Assembly: GCA_030549905.1 (NCBI GenBank)
Contig: JAUQQK010000012.1
Span: 1-59,348 of the forward strand
Origin: Aquificota bacterium
GTDB lineage: Bacteria; Aquificota; Aquificia; Aquificales; Aquificaceae
Direction: 5' to 3'
DNA length: 59,348 bases
The translations under genes were made by a program, and so were the position numbers. Below are positions 6,479 to 15,750 of the stretch, in pieces; within the stretch, counting starts at the first letter, position 1, and each line of letters starts with the position of its first letter. The notes under the pieces were generated by a model. The model was not told where the DNA came from, did not search any database, and saw nothing but the letters and a program-made list of their open reading frames with translations.

Positions 6479-7239
6479 AATTCTTTGTCCTGAGCCTTTT
6501 CCCGCAGGTTATAGAAGGCTACGCCCAGTATGGTATAGTAAAACAGGCTATAAAAAGGGGTCTTCTTGAGCTTCACACGGTAGATATAAGGAAGTTTGCC
6601 CGTAAGGGTGAAGTAGATGACACAGCCTACGGCGGACATCCGGGCATGGTTCTAAAGCCTGAACCCGTATTCTTAGCATACGAAGAGCTTGTAAAGGAAC
6701 ATGGAAAGCCATACACGATAATTCCTCAGCCATGGGGGAAAACTTTGAAACAGGAGGACCTTGACAGGCTTTCTCAGAAGGAAAGTATTGCAGTCATATG
6801 CGGAAGATATGAAGGGCTTGACGAGAGGGTGAGCCTTCTGGCGGATGAAGAATTATCTTTGGGAGACTTCGTGCTGGCGGGGGGTGAGCTTTTTGCCCTT
6901 GTCCTTTTAGAGGGTATTGCAAGGCTTTTGCCGGGGGTTCTCAGCGAGCCAGAAAGCATAAAAAAAGACTCTTTTAGAAGGTGGCTGGGTGCTCCTGTCT
7001 ATACAAGACCCGCAGACTTCAGAGGTATGAAGGTGCCCGAGCCTCTGCTTTCTGGCAACCACAAATTGATAGAGCTTTGGGAGCTATGGCATTCTATAGA
7101 AAGGACATTAAAGTATAGACCAGACCTTGTGCCAGAAGACCTCACACCCTTAGAAGAAGATATGCTTGGAGCTATAAAGGAAGGCAAGAGTTTTGAAAAC
7201 TGGATTGCTGAAAGAGGAAGGAGGCTGTATAAATTTTAA
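6475..7239 (+). CDS. trmD: tRNA (guanine-N1)-methyltransferase
   Basis: TrmD methylates G37 at N1 in tRNAs that read CNN codons, using S-adenosylmethionine bound in a trefoil-knot (SPOUT) fold. The 254-aa product has the family signatures: FVLSLFPQVIEGY at the start, the GGHPGMVLKPEP loop near residue 57, CGRYEGLDERV near 110, and SLGDFVLAGGE near 130, which forms the knot. It overlaps the recombinase stop by 4 nt. Confidence 0.96.
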   Translation: MKFFVLSLFPQVIEGYAQYGIVKQAIKRGLLELHTVDIRKFARKGEVDDTAYGGHPGMVLKPEPVFLAYEELVKEHGKPYTIIPQPWGKTLKQEDLDRLSQKESIAVICGRYEGLDERVSLLADEELSLGDFVLAGGELFALVLLEGIARLLPGVLSEPESIKKDSFRRWLGAPVYTRPADFRGMKVPEPLLSGNHKLIELWELWHSIERTLKYRPDLVPEDLTPLEEDMLGAIKEGKSFENWIAERGRRLYKF

Positions 7240-7256
7240 GAAAGGAGGAGGCTACC

Positions 7257-8174
7257 ATGAGGTATTTAAAGCTTTTACTTATCTTTGTCCTTCTTAGCTT
7301 TGCCATGGCACCGGAGATGAAGCTTAAAAGGGTTGCAAAGGATATATACATGGTCAGGGGTGTGGATGCCCTGCCATCGGTAGAAAACAGGGGCTTTATG
7401 TCCAATGCCTTTGCGGTGCTTACAAAGGAAGGCTGGGTAGTGATAGATGCCCTTTCTACGCCTGAGCTTTCTAAGGAGTTTGTGGATAACCTCTATAGGG
7501 TTAAAAAGGCACCCATAAAATACGCCATAATCACCCACTACCACCCGGACCACTACTATGGAGCAAAAACCTATAAGGATTTGGGAGCCACCATAATAGC
7601 TCACGAGAAACTTTTAGAGTTTTACAGGTCTGGAGATGCTCAGCAAACTCTACAGGCACAGAAGGAAAGGTTTAAGGGTCTTTTTGACAAGGTAGTCCTT
7701 GTTCCTCCAGACAGGACGGTAAAAGACAGGCTTACTCTAAAGGTAGGTGGAAAAACCTTTGAGCTAATATCCATGACCCCAGCCCATACCAACAGCGACC
7801 TTGTGGTATATATGCCTGAAGAGAAGGTACTCTTTGCAGGAGACCTTCTCTATATGAACCGCATACCCTTTATGGGAGACAGAAACGCCAGCTCAAAGGG
7901 CTGGGTGGAAGCCTTAAGGAAAATAAGGGATATGGATATAAAGGTGGTTCTTGCAGGTCATAATGAGCCTATGGGTAAGGAATCCATTGATTTCACTCTT
8001 GGATATATTAACTTCCTGAGGGACAATATCAAAAGGCTGAAAGAAGAGGGGAAAAGCCTTGATGAAATAAAGGAACTTCTTAAAAACAACCCATATGCTA
8101 AATATGTGATGTATGATGTTTTTCACAACGCTAATGTTTTTAAGATATATACGGAATTGGATATGGAGGAATAG
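7257..8174 (+). CDS. Exported metallo-beta-lactamase-fold hydrolase
   Basis: The protein (305 aa) has an N-terminal hydrophobic signal segment (YLKLLLIFVLLSFAMA) and an MBL domain with zinc ligands THYHPDHYYG near residue 95, AHTNSD near 178, FAGDLLYMNR near 200 and AGHNEP near 240. The pattern is like periplasmic MBL proteins related to the SoxH and quinoprotein-relay type, but the substrate cannot be read from the sequence. A C-terminal helical segment of about 50 residues follows the MBL core. A strong ribosome-binding site (AAAGGAGGAGGCTACC) precedes the ATG. The rimO start follows directly on its stop. Confidence 0.8.
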   Translation: MRYLKLLLIFVLLSFAMAPEMKLKRVAKDIYMVRGVDALPSVENRGFMSNAFAVLTKEGWVVIDALSTPELSKEFVDNLYRVKKAPIKYAIITHYHPDHYYGAKTYKDLGATIIAHEKLLEFYRSGDAQQTLQAQKERFKGLFDKVVLVPPDRTVKDRLTLKVGGKTFELISMTPAHTNSDLVVYMPEEKVLFAGDLLYMNRIPFMGDRNASSKGWVEALRKIRDMDIKVVLAGHNEPMGKESIDFTLGYINFLRDNIKRLKEEGKSLDEIKELLKNNPYAKYVMYDVFHNANVFKIYTELDMEE

Positions 8175-9443
8175 ATGAAGGTAGGTGTTATAAGCCTTGG
8201 ATGTGCTAAGAATCTGGTGGATACAGAGGTACTTCTTGGAAAGCTGAAAGCAAGTGGCGTTAAGTTAGTTAGCAACCCCAAAAAAGCGGACCTGATAATA
8301 ATAAACACTTGCGGTTTTATAGAGCCTGCAAAAAGAGAAGCTATAGAGACCATACTTGAGTTTGCGGACAAAAAGAAAGTAATAGTGATGGGCTGTCTTG
8401 TACAGAGGTATAAGGAGGAGCTTCAGAAGGAAATTCCTGAGGTTATGGCATACTTTGGAACGGAGAGCTGGGATAAAGTGGTCAGTTTTTTAGGCTTAAA
8501 GCCCGCTGAGGGCAGGAGGCTTCTGACAACGCCAAAGTCCTATGCTTACCTTAAGATATCAGAAGGTTGCAACCGCCTTTGCTCCTTCTGTGCCATACCC
8601 CTGATAAGAGGAAAGCATCGCTCAAAGCCTATTAAAGAGCTTCTGGAAGAAGCCAGATATCTTGCGGAGGAAGGAGTCAAAGAGCTGTGTATAGTTTCCC
8701 AAGATACTGCCTATTATGGTAGAGACCTTTATGGAAGGGGATATCTTATAAAGCTTCTTAAGGAGCTGGAAAGGATAGAGGGTATTAGATGGGTCAGGCT
8801 TCTTTATCTGTATCCTACGGAGCTGGAGGAAGAGCTTATAGACTACATAGCCTCCTCTGAAAAGGTGCTTCCTTATTTTGACATGCCTCTGCAGCATATA
8901 TCCAACAGGGTTCTCAAAAGCATGAGAAGAGGTCATGATGAGGCTTGTGCAAGGGCTTTGATAGAGAAGATAAGGAAAAAAATACCTCATGCGGTCCTGA
9001 GGACCACATTTATAGTGGGCTATCCAGAAGAAACAGAAGAGGATTTTGAAAGACTGAAGAACTTTATAGAAGAGGAACATTTTCACTGGGTTGGCGTTTT
9101 TACCTACTCGCCTGAAGAAGGCACGCATGCCTACACGCTTGGAGACCCAGTTCCTCAAGAAGAAAAGGAAAGACGTAAAGATGAACTACTTGCTATTCAA
9201 GAAGCGATAACAATAAAGAAAAATGAGCAGTTTATCGGAAAGGAGCTGGAGCTGGTGGTAGATGGCTTTGATGAGGAGTTTGGTTTTGTACCTGTGGGAA
9301 GGATATACGCTCAGGCACCAGAAGTAGATGGAATGACCTACATAGAATCACAGAGAGAACTAAAAGCCGGTGAATTTATAAAGGTCAAAATAACTCAGGT
9401 GGGTGGCTACGACCTTGGGGCAGTGGAAGAGATAAAAGATTGA
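8175..9443 (+). CDS. rimO: Ribosomal protein S12 methylthiotransferase RimO
   Basis: RimO is a radical-SAM enzyme that adds a methylthio group to an aspartate of ribosomal protein S12. The 422-aa protein has an N-terminal UPF0004 domain (GCAKNLVDTE, NTCGFIEPAK, MGCLVQRY, with three cysteines for the auxiliary cluster), a radical-SAM domain with CNRLCSFCAIP near residue 135, a LRTTFIVGYPEETEEDF segment, and a C-terminal TRAM domain. The NLVDTE motif and overall length fit RimO better than MiaB. Confidence 0.94.
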   Translation: MKVGVISLGCAKNLVDTEVLLGKLKASGVKLVSNPKKADLIIINTCGFIEPAKREAIETILEFADKKKVIVMGCLVQRYKEELQKEIPEVMAYFGTESWDKVVSFLGLKPAEGRRLLTTPKSYAYLKISEGCNRLCSFCAIPLIRGKHRSKPIKELLEEARYLAEEGVKELCIVSQDTAYYGRDLYGRGYLIKLLKELERIEGIRWVRLLYLYPTELEEELIDYIASSEKVLPYFDMPLQHISNRVLKSMRRGHDEACARALIEKIRKKIPHAVLRTTFIVGYPEETEEDFERLKNFIEEEHFHWVGVFTYSPEEGTHAYTLGDPVPQEEKERRKDELLAIQEAITIKKNEQFIGKELELVVDGFDEEFGFVPVGRIYAQAPEVDGMTYIESQRELKAGEFIKVKITQVGGYDLGAVEEIKD

Positions 9444-9459
9444 TACAGCTCATAAACTT

Positions 9460-9488
9460 TTGCAAGCCTTAAACTCTTGGCTTAAAAT
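9460..9488 (+). promoter_or_regulatory. Promoter of the nuo region, TTGCAA-N17-TAAAAT
   Basis: TTGCAA at 9460-9465 and TAAAAT at 9483-9488 have the optimal 17-nt spacing. The -10 box ends 11 nt before the nuoI ATG, so any leader is only a few bases. It is the only promoter-like element in the short gap between rimO and the first nuo gene. Confidence 0.6.
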
Positions 9489-9499
9489 AATAGCCCACC

Positions 9500-10105
9500 A
9501 TGGGTATAAAGAAGGTAAACAGGAAGGCTTTTCTTAGCTTGCTGGAAACGGTTTTCTTTGTAGATTTTATAAAGGGACTTTCCGTGACTCTTACAAACCT
9601 CTTTAGAAAGCCAATAACCACCAACTACCCCGTAGAAAAACTCACACCACCTAAACGCTACAGGGGTGCTCACGGACACTTTGTATGGGATGGCACAGAA
9701 CCTGACTCCCTGAGGGCTATAGAGAAGTTTATGAGCTATGAGAAGGGCAAAAGCAGGTGTGTTGCCTGTTATATGTGTCAGACCGCATGTCCTATGCCCA
9801 CTCTTTTCCGTATAGAAGCCGTTCAGATGCCCGACGGCTCAAAAAAGGTGGTGCGTTTTGATATGAACCTTCTTAACTGCCTTTTCTGCGGTCTATGTGT
9901 GGATGCCTGTCCAGTAGGCTGTTTGACCATGACAGACCTTTATGAGCTGGCAGGTTATTCAAGAAGAGAAGCTGTTTTAAGGATGGACAGGCTTGAGGAA
10001 AATGCCATAGACTGGAAGAAAAGACGCGGTAATGAACCAGACCGTATATGGAGTGATGACGAGCATAGAGAAAGGCTCTGGGGGAAAATTCAATGGAGTG
10101 GTTGA
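9500..10105 (+). CDS. nuoI: NADH-quinone oxidoreductase subunit I, copy 1
   Basis: NuoI carries the two 4Fe-4S clusters (N6a, N6b) that pass electrons in the peripheral arm of Complex I. Both CxxCxxCxxxCP motifs are intact in this 201-aa protein: CVACYMCQTACP near residue 86 and CLFCGLCVDACP near 130. The N-terminus (FIKGLSVTLTNLFRKPITTNYP) is the usual amphipathic anchor. It heads the first set of membrane-arm genes (I-J-K-L-M-N) and overlaps nuoJ by 13 nt. Copy 2 lies at 19418-20041. Confidence 0.94.
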   Translation: MGIKKVNRKAFLSLLETVFFVDFIKGLSVTLTNLFRKPITTNYPVEKLTPPKRYRGAHGHFVWDGTEPDSLRAIEKFMSYEKGKSRCVACYMCQTACPMPTLFRIEAVQMPDGSKKVVRFDMNLLNCLFCGLCVDACPVGCLTMTDLYELAGYSRREAVLRMDRLEENAIDWKKRRGNEPDRIWSDDEHRERLWGKIQWSG

Positions 10106-10581
10106 TATTTGGCTTTCTCTCCTCATGGGCTATCTTGTCGGTGTTCGGAGTTCTCTTTCTAAAAAACCCGGTGCATGCCATATTGTCCTTTGTTAGCCTG
10201 ATACTTGCGGTAGCGGGCATGTTTTTACACCTTGGAGCTGAACTTCTGGCAGGTCTTCAGCTGGTCATATATGCGGTTGCCATAGTGGTCTTCTATGTGC
10301 TTGTTATCACCACCGTGCCATGGGAAAAGGTAAAGAGGTTTGAGGGTTTTTACAAGAAGGAGCTTATCTTTGGTTTTCCTGTTTTGCTTTTAGCCTTTGT
10401 CCTCTTTGCCTATGCGGTCCTCAAGGGCAACTTTGCCCGTGTGGGCATGGCGGTAGAAAACAACCCGAAGGCGGTGGGTAAGGCAATTTTTACCACATAC
10501 CTCTTTCCTCTTGAGGTGGCTTCTGTTATACTACTTACAGCCATGCTTGGAGCCATCTTACTTGGGAGGAAAGAGGAGTGA
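10093..10581 (+). CDS. nuoJ: NADH-quinone oxidoreductase subunit J, copy 1
   Basis: NuoJ is a five-helix membrane subunit of the proton-pumping arm. The 162-aa product shows five hydrophobic segments, the FLKNPVHAILSF signature near residue 23, and the QLVIYAVAIVVFYVLVITTVPW stretch of helix 3, the flexible helix with a pi-bulge in Complex I. It overlaps nuoI and the GTG start of nuoK. Confidence 0.92.
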   Translation: MEWLIFGFLSSWAILSVFGVLFLKNPVHAILSFVSLILAVAGMFLHLGAELLAGLQLVIYAVAIVVFYVLVITTVPWEKVKRFEGFYKKELIFGFPVLLLAFVLFAYAVLKGNFARVGMAVENNPKAVGKAIFTTYLFPLEVASVILLTAMLGAILLGRKEE

Positions 10582-10880
10582 GCATAGAGAAGGCTTATAT
10601 CCTTATAAGTATTTTTTTATTCCTTTCCGGTCTCCTCGGTGTTATCATAAGGAAGAACCTGATAATGCTGCTTTTAAGCACAGAGCTTATGCTAAACGGT
10701 GTGAATTTGGCTTTAGCGAGCGTTGACCGATTGGTGGGTGGCATTGAGGGGCAGGTCTTTGCCCTCTTCATACTGGCTGTAGCAGCCTCTGAGGTGGCTG
10801 TAGGTCTTGGTCTGGTTATAGCCCTCTTCAGGCTGAAAGGTTATGAAGGTTCTTCTGAGATAACACACCTGAGGGACTGA
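10578..10880 (+). CDS. nuoK: NADH-quinone oxidoreductase subunit K, copy 1
   Basis: NuoK is a three-helix, MrpC-like membrane subunit. The 100-aa protein has the conserved LLSTELMLNGVNLAL segment with the glutamate of helix 2 used in proton transfer, and a second conserved glutamate in AASEVAVGLGLVIALFRL. It starts with GTG overlapping the nuoJ stop. Confidence 0.93.
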   Translation: MSIEKAYILISIFLFLSGLLGVIIRKNLIMLLLSTELMLNGVNLALASVDRLVGGIEGQVFALFILAVAASEVAVGLGLVIALFRLKGYEGSSEITHLRD

Positions 10881-10881
10881 C

Positions 10882-12795
10882 ATGGAAGGTCTTTTAGTTC
10901 TTTTCTCACCACTTATAGCCTTTTTGCTGATAGCCTTCTTTGGCTCAAGAATGGGTGATATGGCTTCTGCTATTCTCTGCGTGCTGGGCGGTGCTTTTTC
11001 CTTTATCTTCTCTCTCTTTGCTACCTTCAAAGCCCTTCAACAGCCCTTTTCTATAAAGCTCTATGACTTTTTGCCCCTTGACTCTTATACTTTGTCTCTC
11101 GGTCTTTATTTTGACCACCTCTCTTCTATCACCGCCTCAGTGGTGACCTTCGTGGCTACTCTCATCTTTATCTACTCTATCGGCTATATGTCTAACCTCT
11201 TCGGTCAATGGACTTTTAAGTTCTATGCTTACCTGTCTTTGTTCCTCTTTGCTATGCTCCTTATCGTGCTTTCTGATAACCTCCTTGGTATCTTCTTTGG
11301 CTGGGAGGGTGTGGGTCTTGCTTCTTACTTGCTTATCGGATACTTCCATACTCAAAAGAAGGCTGCTAATGCCTCCTTAGAGGCTTTTGTCCTCAACAGA
11401 ATTGGAGACTGGTTTTTCCTCTTTGGTATTGTTGCTTCTTTTTATCTTTTTAACTCTTTGAGTATTCTTGATATCTTTTCTAAGCTTTCACAGGTGGATA
11501 AGACTCTTCTTGGTCTTGCCTGTCTCCTGCTCTTTGGTGGTGCGGTTGGAAAGTCTGGTCAGCTTCCGCTTCATACGTGGCTTCCTAATGCGATGGCTGG
11601 TCCTACTCCTGTTTCAGCCCTTCTGCACGCAGCTACTATGGTGGCTGCTGGTGTTTATATGGTGGCAAGGCTCTATCCTATGTTTGAGTCCGCTCCTGAA
11701 AGTCTAAAGGTGGTGGCTTTGGTGGGTGGTCTTACTGCTCTGTTTGCTGCACTTGCTGCTACTTCTCACACGGATATTAAAAAGATTATTGCCTTCTCTA
11801 CTATGAGCCAGCTGGGTCTTATGTTTCTGGCTCTGGGTCTTGGTGATAGGGTGTCTGCTATGTTTCATCTGACCACTCACGCCTTTTTTAAGGCATTGCT
11901 TTTTCTTTCTGCTGGTTCTGTCATTCATGCCTTTCACCACCATGTGCATGATATTTACGAGACGGGTGGTCTAAAGAGGTATATGCCTGCTACTTATGGA
12001 AGCTTTCTGGTGGGAGCTTTGGCACTGGCTGGTATTTTTCCGCTTTCTGGCTTCTGGAGTAAGGATATGATACTTTCTACTGCCTATGGGGTGAGCTTCT
12101 TCTGGGGTGTGTGGGTGTCTGTGGTTAGCTTTTTGACTGCTTATTATAGCTTCAGGGAGGGTTTTGTTATGTTTCATGGAAGGGAGCATTTTAGAGAATA
12201 TTTTGAGGAAGAACCGCATGAGAGCCCTTCTGTGATGGTGGTGCCTATGATGGTGCTGGGTATAATGGCTGTTTTTGCGGGCTTTTTTGAGGGCTGGTAT
12301 GCGGGTTTGCTGGGAGAGCATAAGGAGCTTCACCTTAATATAGCTCTTCTTTCAGTGGTGGTGGGTCTTTCAGGCATTCTTCTGGCTTACCTTGTGTTTG
12401 TAAGGGGTCTTATAGACCCGCAGAAAGCCTATGAGGCTTTAAAGCCTCTTCATACCACCTTCAAAGAACAGTTCTTCACCGAAAGGCTTTACCATAAAGT
12501 TTTAGCAGGGGGGTATATGAACCTTTCAAAGGCTCTGTTTCTTGCCGGAGACAGGGTGCTTATAGACGGCTTTATAAACCTCCTTAACTTCCTCTACTTC
12601 AAGGTGGTCAAATTCCTCTGGATGAAGTTAGACATCATGCTTGTGGACCTTTTTGTAAACGGCGTGGCAAGGGTCTCCTACTGGACGGGCAAGCAGGTAA
12701 GGAACATACAGACGGGGCTTTTAAACAACTATGTGAGCCTTCTTCTGTTGGGCGTGGTACTTATACTTGGTGTAATACTCTACAGCATGAGGTGA
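10882..12795 (+). CDS. nuoL: NADH-quinone oxidoreductase subunit L, copy 1
   Basis: NuoL is the distal antiporter-like proton pump of Complex I. The 637-aa product has the family motifs DNLLGIFFGWEGVGLASYLLI, KSGQLPLHTWLPNAMAGPTPVSALLHAATMV and SHTDIKKIIAFSTMSQLG, with the pump glutamate and lysines present. Residues about 6-546 are identical to those of copy 2 at 20862-22688, and the DNA over that part is almost identical too. The C-terminal part (lateral helix and last helices, from about 12520) is unrelated in detail to copy 2. That pattern points to recent gene conversion. Confidence 0.95.
   Translation: MEGLLVLFSPLIAFLLIAFFGSRMGDMASAILCVLGGAFSFIFSLFATFKALQQPFSIKLYDFLPLDSYTLSLGLYFDHLSSITASVVTFVATLIFIYSIGYMSNLFGQWTFKFYAYLSLFLFAMLLIVLSDNLLGIFFGWEGVGLASYLLIGYFHTQKKAANASLEAFVLNRIGDWFFLFGIVASFYLFNSLSILDIFSKLSQVDKTLLGLACLLLFGGAVGKSGQLPLHTWLPNAMAGPTPVSALLHAATMVAAGVYMVARLYPMFESAPESLKVVALVGGLTALFAALAATSHTDIKKIIAFSTMSQLGLMFLALGLGDRVSAMFHLTTHAFFKALLFLSAGSVIHAFHHHVHDIYETGGLKRYMPATYGSFLVGALALAGIFPLSGFWSKDMILSTAYGVSFFWGVWVSVVSFLTAYYSFREGFVMFHGREHFREYFEEEPHESPSVMVVPMMVLGIMAVFAGFFEGWYAGLLGEHKELHLNIALLSVVVGLSGILLAYLVFVRGLIDPQKAYEALKPLHTTFKEQFFTERLYHKVLAGGYMNLSKALFLAGDRVLIDGFINLLNFLYFKVVKFLWMKLDIMLVDLFVNGVARVSYWTGKQVRNIQTGLLNNYVSLLLLGVVLILGVILYSMR
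10903..12519 (+). repeat. Long near-identical repeat, copy A, inside nuoL copy 1
   Basis: This tract of about 1.6 kb recurs at 20880-22496 with an offset of 9977 bases. I saw only a handful of differences, all silent (for example near 10930, 10990, 12420 and 12450). Identity ends abruptly after the shared TATATG at 12514-12519. Neighbouring paralogous genes J, K, M and N are clearly diverged, so the tract was homogenised on its own. Confidence 0.9.
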
Positions 12796-12799
12796 GGTA

Positions 12800-14296
12800 A
12801 TGGTGGGCTTTCCTCTCGCATCGGTGAGCATGATACTGCCTCTTGTGGGCTCCTTTCTCGTGCTGGTTTTAAGGGAGGAGCTTGCCAGATGGATAGCCCT
12901 GGCTTTTAGCGGTTTTGTCTTTGCCCTTTCTATCCTATCTCTTTTCTACTTTGACTTTTCTCAGAGCCACAAGGTGCAGTTTGAAGAAGTTTATCCTCTG
13001 CTTCCCGAGTTTAACCTGAACCTTCACCTTGGCTTTGATGGTCTTTCTTATCTTATGTATATACTGACTGCACTCATCTCCCTTACTGCCATCCTCTGGT
13101 CCATAAGGGACCATCAGGTGAGCCACCGGCTAAAGGAGTATTACGTATGGTTTTTGCTTACCGAGTCCTTCCTTGTAGGTGTCTTCGCAAGCCTTGACCT
13201 TATGGTTTTCTATGTATTCTACGAGCTTACCCTCGTACCCATGTTCTTCGCGATAGGCATATGGGGTTATAAGCTCCGCATGTATTCCGCCTACAAGTTC
13301 TTCATATACATCTTTGTCTCCTCCCTCTTCCTTCTCTTAGGTATTGTGAGCCTTGCAGTCCAGCACTACAAACAGTTTGGAAAATACTCTTTTTATTACT
13401 TTGACCTTATAAACAACCAGTATAGCCTTGGCTTTGAAGTATTCCTTTTCTTCCTTTTCTTCATAGCCTTTGCGGTAAAAACGCCCATCGTACCCTTCCA
13501 CACATGGCTTCCAGACGCCCACGGAGAGGCTCCCACGGCAGGTTCTGTGGTGCTTGCCGCCATTCTTTTAAAGATGGGTACCTACGCACTTCTTAGGTTC
13601 AACATAGGACTGTTCCCAGAAGCAAGCCTTTTCCTCATGCCCCTTATGGTACTATGGGGTATTTTTAGCATTGTCTTTGCCTCCTGGTTTACCATAAGCC
13701 AGAGCAATGTAAAGAGGTTTGTGGCATACTCTTCTGTCAGTCATATGGGCTTTGTTGTGGCTGGTATGTTCCTGCTTAACGCAGAGGGTCTGAAGGCAAG
13801 TATTACCGAGATGTTTGCCCATGGTCTTACCTCCTCCGCCCTCTTTATGATGGCAGGCTTTATATACAACAGGCTTCACAGCTTCAACATGCAGGCTCTA
13901 AGAGGTTCTATAAAGTTCATGCCCGTCTTTGCCCTCCTTGTAGCAATAACGGGCTATTCTTCCATGGGTCTTCCGGGTGGCTCTTCCTTCTGGGGTAAGT
14001 TCTTAACCATACTGGGTGCAAGAGAATACACCCTTCAGCTCTCCCTTCTTGTTCTGGCGGGAGCCTTCTTCAGCGTGCTTTACATGCTATACCTTTTGAA
14101 GGTCCTCTACCTTGATACGAGAGAAGAAGCAAGGCTCATACACTTTACCGATATAAGGGGCTTTAAGCTCCTTGCCTTTCTATCGGTAGTTCTTCCCATG
14201 TTTCTTGTTGGACTTCTGCCCTTTCTCTTCTTTGCCTTTTACGAGGGCTACATACAAAGCCTGCTAAAACATCTTGTGCTGAGAGGTGGAGGATAA
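12800..14296 (+). CDS. nuoM: NADH-quinone oxidoreductase subunit M, copy 1
   Basis: NuoM is the middle antiporter-like subunit of the membrane arm. In the 498-aa protein the conserved VFYVFYELTLVPMFFAIGIWG holds the essential glutamate of helix 5, VKTPIVPFHTWLPDAHGEAP and GSVVLAAILLKMGTYALLR mark helices 7 and 8, and SNVKRFVAYSSVSHMGF carries a channel lysine. About 14 hydrophobic segments are visible. It follows nuoL after 4 nt. Confidence 0.95.
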   Translation: MVGFPLASVSMILPLVGSFLVLVLREELARWIALAFSGFVFALSILSLFYFDFSQSHKVQFEEVYPLLPEFNLNLHLGFDGLSYLMYILTALISLTAILWSIRDHQVSHRLKEYYVWFLLTESFLVGVFASLDLMVFYVFYELTLVPMFFAIGIWGYKLRMYSAYKFFIYIFVSSLFLLLGIVSLAVQHYKQFGKYSFYYFDLINNQYSLGFEVFLFFLFFIAFAVKTPIVPFHTWLPDAHGEAPTAGSVVLAAILLKMGTYALLRFNIGLFPEASLFLMPLMVLWGIFSIVFASWFTISQSNVKRFVAYSSVSHMGFVVAGMFLLNAEGLKASITEMFAHGLTSSALFMMAGFIYNRLHSFNMQALRGSIKFMPVFALLVAITGYSSMGLPGGSSFWGKFLTILGAREYTLQLSLLVLAGAFFSVLYMLYLLKVLYLDTREEARLIHFTDIRGFKLLAFLSVVLPMFLVGLLPFLFFAFYEGYIQSLLKHLVLRGGG

Positions 14297-14297
14297 G

Positions 14298-15746
14298 ATG
14301 CAGGAGCTTGTCAGCATACAGCTACCAGACCTGAGGCTTGTCCTTCCGGAGCTTACGGTTCTCATAACAGGCTTTATGCTTTTCAGCCTTGAGCTTCTTT
14401 TTAAAAGGCTAAGCCATGCGATAGCCATAAGTGTTAGCCTTGTGGGATACCTTATAGCTCTTCTCTTTATAACCTTTATGCCTGCTAAGGGTGAGACCTT
14501 TTTCGGACTTTACCACCGGGATGGCTTCTCAAGTCTTCTACAGTTCTTCATGCTTCTTCTTACAATGGTGCTCCTTGGCTTTCACCTTATCTACTACAGA
14601 AAAAAGAGGTCTCTCTATGGCGAGTTTTACTACCTTCTGAGCTTTGCCCTACTGGGTGGTATGTTTCTGGTCTCTTCCTATAACCTTATAGTTCTCTATG
14701 TAGCCCTTGAGGCGGTCTCCATATCCTTCTACATACTTACTGCCCTTCTGAGGTCAGATTTTAGCTCAAAGGAAGGAGCCTTTAAATACCTGATGCTGGG
14801 CGGTCTTTCCATAGCTTTAGCTTCTTACGGAGCTGGCTTTATGTACCTGTACTCGGGCTCTCTGGACCTCAGGTACATACTTACTCATGTGGGAGAAAAC
14901 CAGTATTTTCTTGTGCTGGGTCTTGTGCTGTTTCTTATAGGTTTTGCCATAAAAATAGGAGCTGTTCCCTTCCACTTCTGGCTTCCTGACGCCTATCAGG
15001 GTGCGCCCACGCCTATAACCGCCTACATGGCTTCTGTAGGGAAGCTTGCCTTCTTTGCACCCCTTGTTAGGCTCATGCCCTACGTGCAGGAGCATTTTGC
15101 CTATGCATGGGTTGCCACCGTTAGCATCATATCCGCCATAACCATGCTCTATGGAAACTTGGTAGCTCTGGTGCAAAAGGATGTAAAGAGGCTTTTAGCC
15201 TACTCTTCCATAGCCCACTCGGGATACATTATGGCAGGTATAGCGGTGGCACAGCTTATTGGACTCAAGGCTGTCATATACTTCCTGATAGCCTATGCCC
15301 TTATGGGCTTTGGTAGCTTTATGGTGCTTGCCCTGCTTGAAAGGTCAGAGGGCTGGGAAAACAGGCTTGAACAGTTTTCAGGGCTCAGGTTTTCCGCACC
15401 ATGGCTTGCGGTTTCCTTCATGCTCATGCTCCTTGCACTGCTGGGTGTTCCTCCCACCGTTGGCTTTGTGGGTAAAGCCTTAGTCTTTATGTCCCTTTCC
15501 TCCGGAAGCCTCTGGTGGCTTGCCTTTGTGATGATAGTGGCTACCGGCATTTCAACGGGATACTACCTGAGGATTACCGCCCTCATGTTTATGAGGAACC
15601 CTTCCACTAACCTGCAGCTTGCGCTGACAGGGTGGGAAAAGGCTCTTATAGCCCTTCTGACCGTAAGCCTTGTCCTTCTTGGTGCTGTGCCTATAATATT
15701 ATGGGGCTTTATAAGTCCCTCCGCGGAAAACCTTTTTGTGAGGTAA
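14298..15746 (+). CDS. nuoN: NADH-quinone oxidoreductase subunit N, copy 1
   Basis: NuoN is the proximal antiporter-like subunit next to the quinone-site end of the membrane arm. The product (about 482 aa) has LIVLYVALEAVSISFYILTALLR, KIGAVPFHFWLPDAYQGAPTPI and DVKRLLAYSSIAHSGYIMAG. The ATG at 14298 is chosen because it follows a strong ribosome-binding site (GGTGGAGGATAAG) and lies just after the nuoM stop; the GTG at 14286 is the alternative. It ends the first J-K-L-M-N set. Confidence 0.94.
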   Translation: MQELVSIQLPDLRLVLPELTVLITGFMLFSLELLFKRLSHAIAISVSLVGYLIALLFITFMPAKGETFFGLYHRDGFSSLLQFFMLLLTMVLLGFHLIYYRKKRSLYGEFYYLLSFALLGGMFLVSSYNLIVLYVALEAVSISFYILTALLRSDFSSKEGAFKYLMLGGLSIALASYGAGFMYLYSGSLDLRYILTHVGENQYFLVLGLVLFLIGFAIKIGAVPFHFWLPDAYQGAPTPITAYMASVGKLAFFAPLVRLMPYVQEHFAYAWVATVSIISAITMLYGNLVALVQKDVKRLLAYSSIAHSGYIMAGIAVAQLIGLKAVIYFLIAYALMGFGSFMVLALLERSEGWENRLEQFSGLRFSAPWLAVSFMLMLLALLGVPPTVGFVGKALVFMSLSSGSLWWLAFVMIVATGISTGYYLRITALMFMRNPSTNLQLALTGWEKALIALLTVSLVLLGAVPIILWGFISPSAENLFVR

Positions 15747-15750
15747 GAAT

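Noticed and set aside
8622-9158. 178-codon minus-strand frame within rimO
   Set aside because: It is antisense to a gene with complete family motifs and its translation has no recognisable pattern. It is a by-product of codon bias, as are the long antisense frames inside the nuo genes, def and PolX.
10903-12519. The nuoL repeat as a mobile element
   Set aside because: The tract lies inside coding sequence in both places, keeps the frame, and has no terminal repeats or transposase. Gene conversion explains it better.
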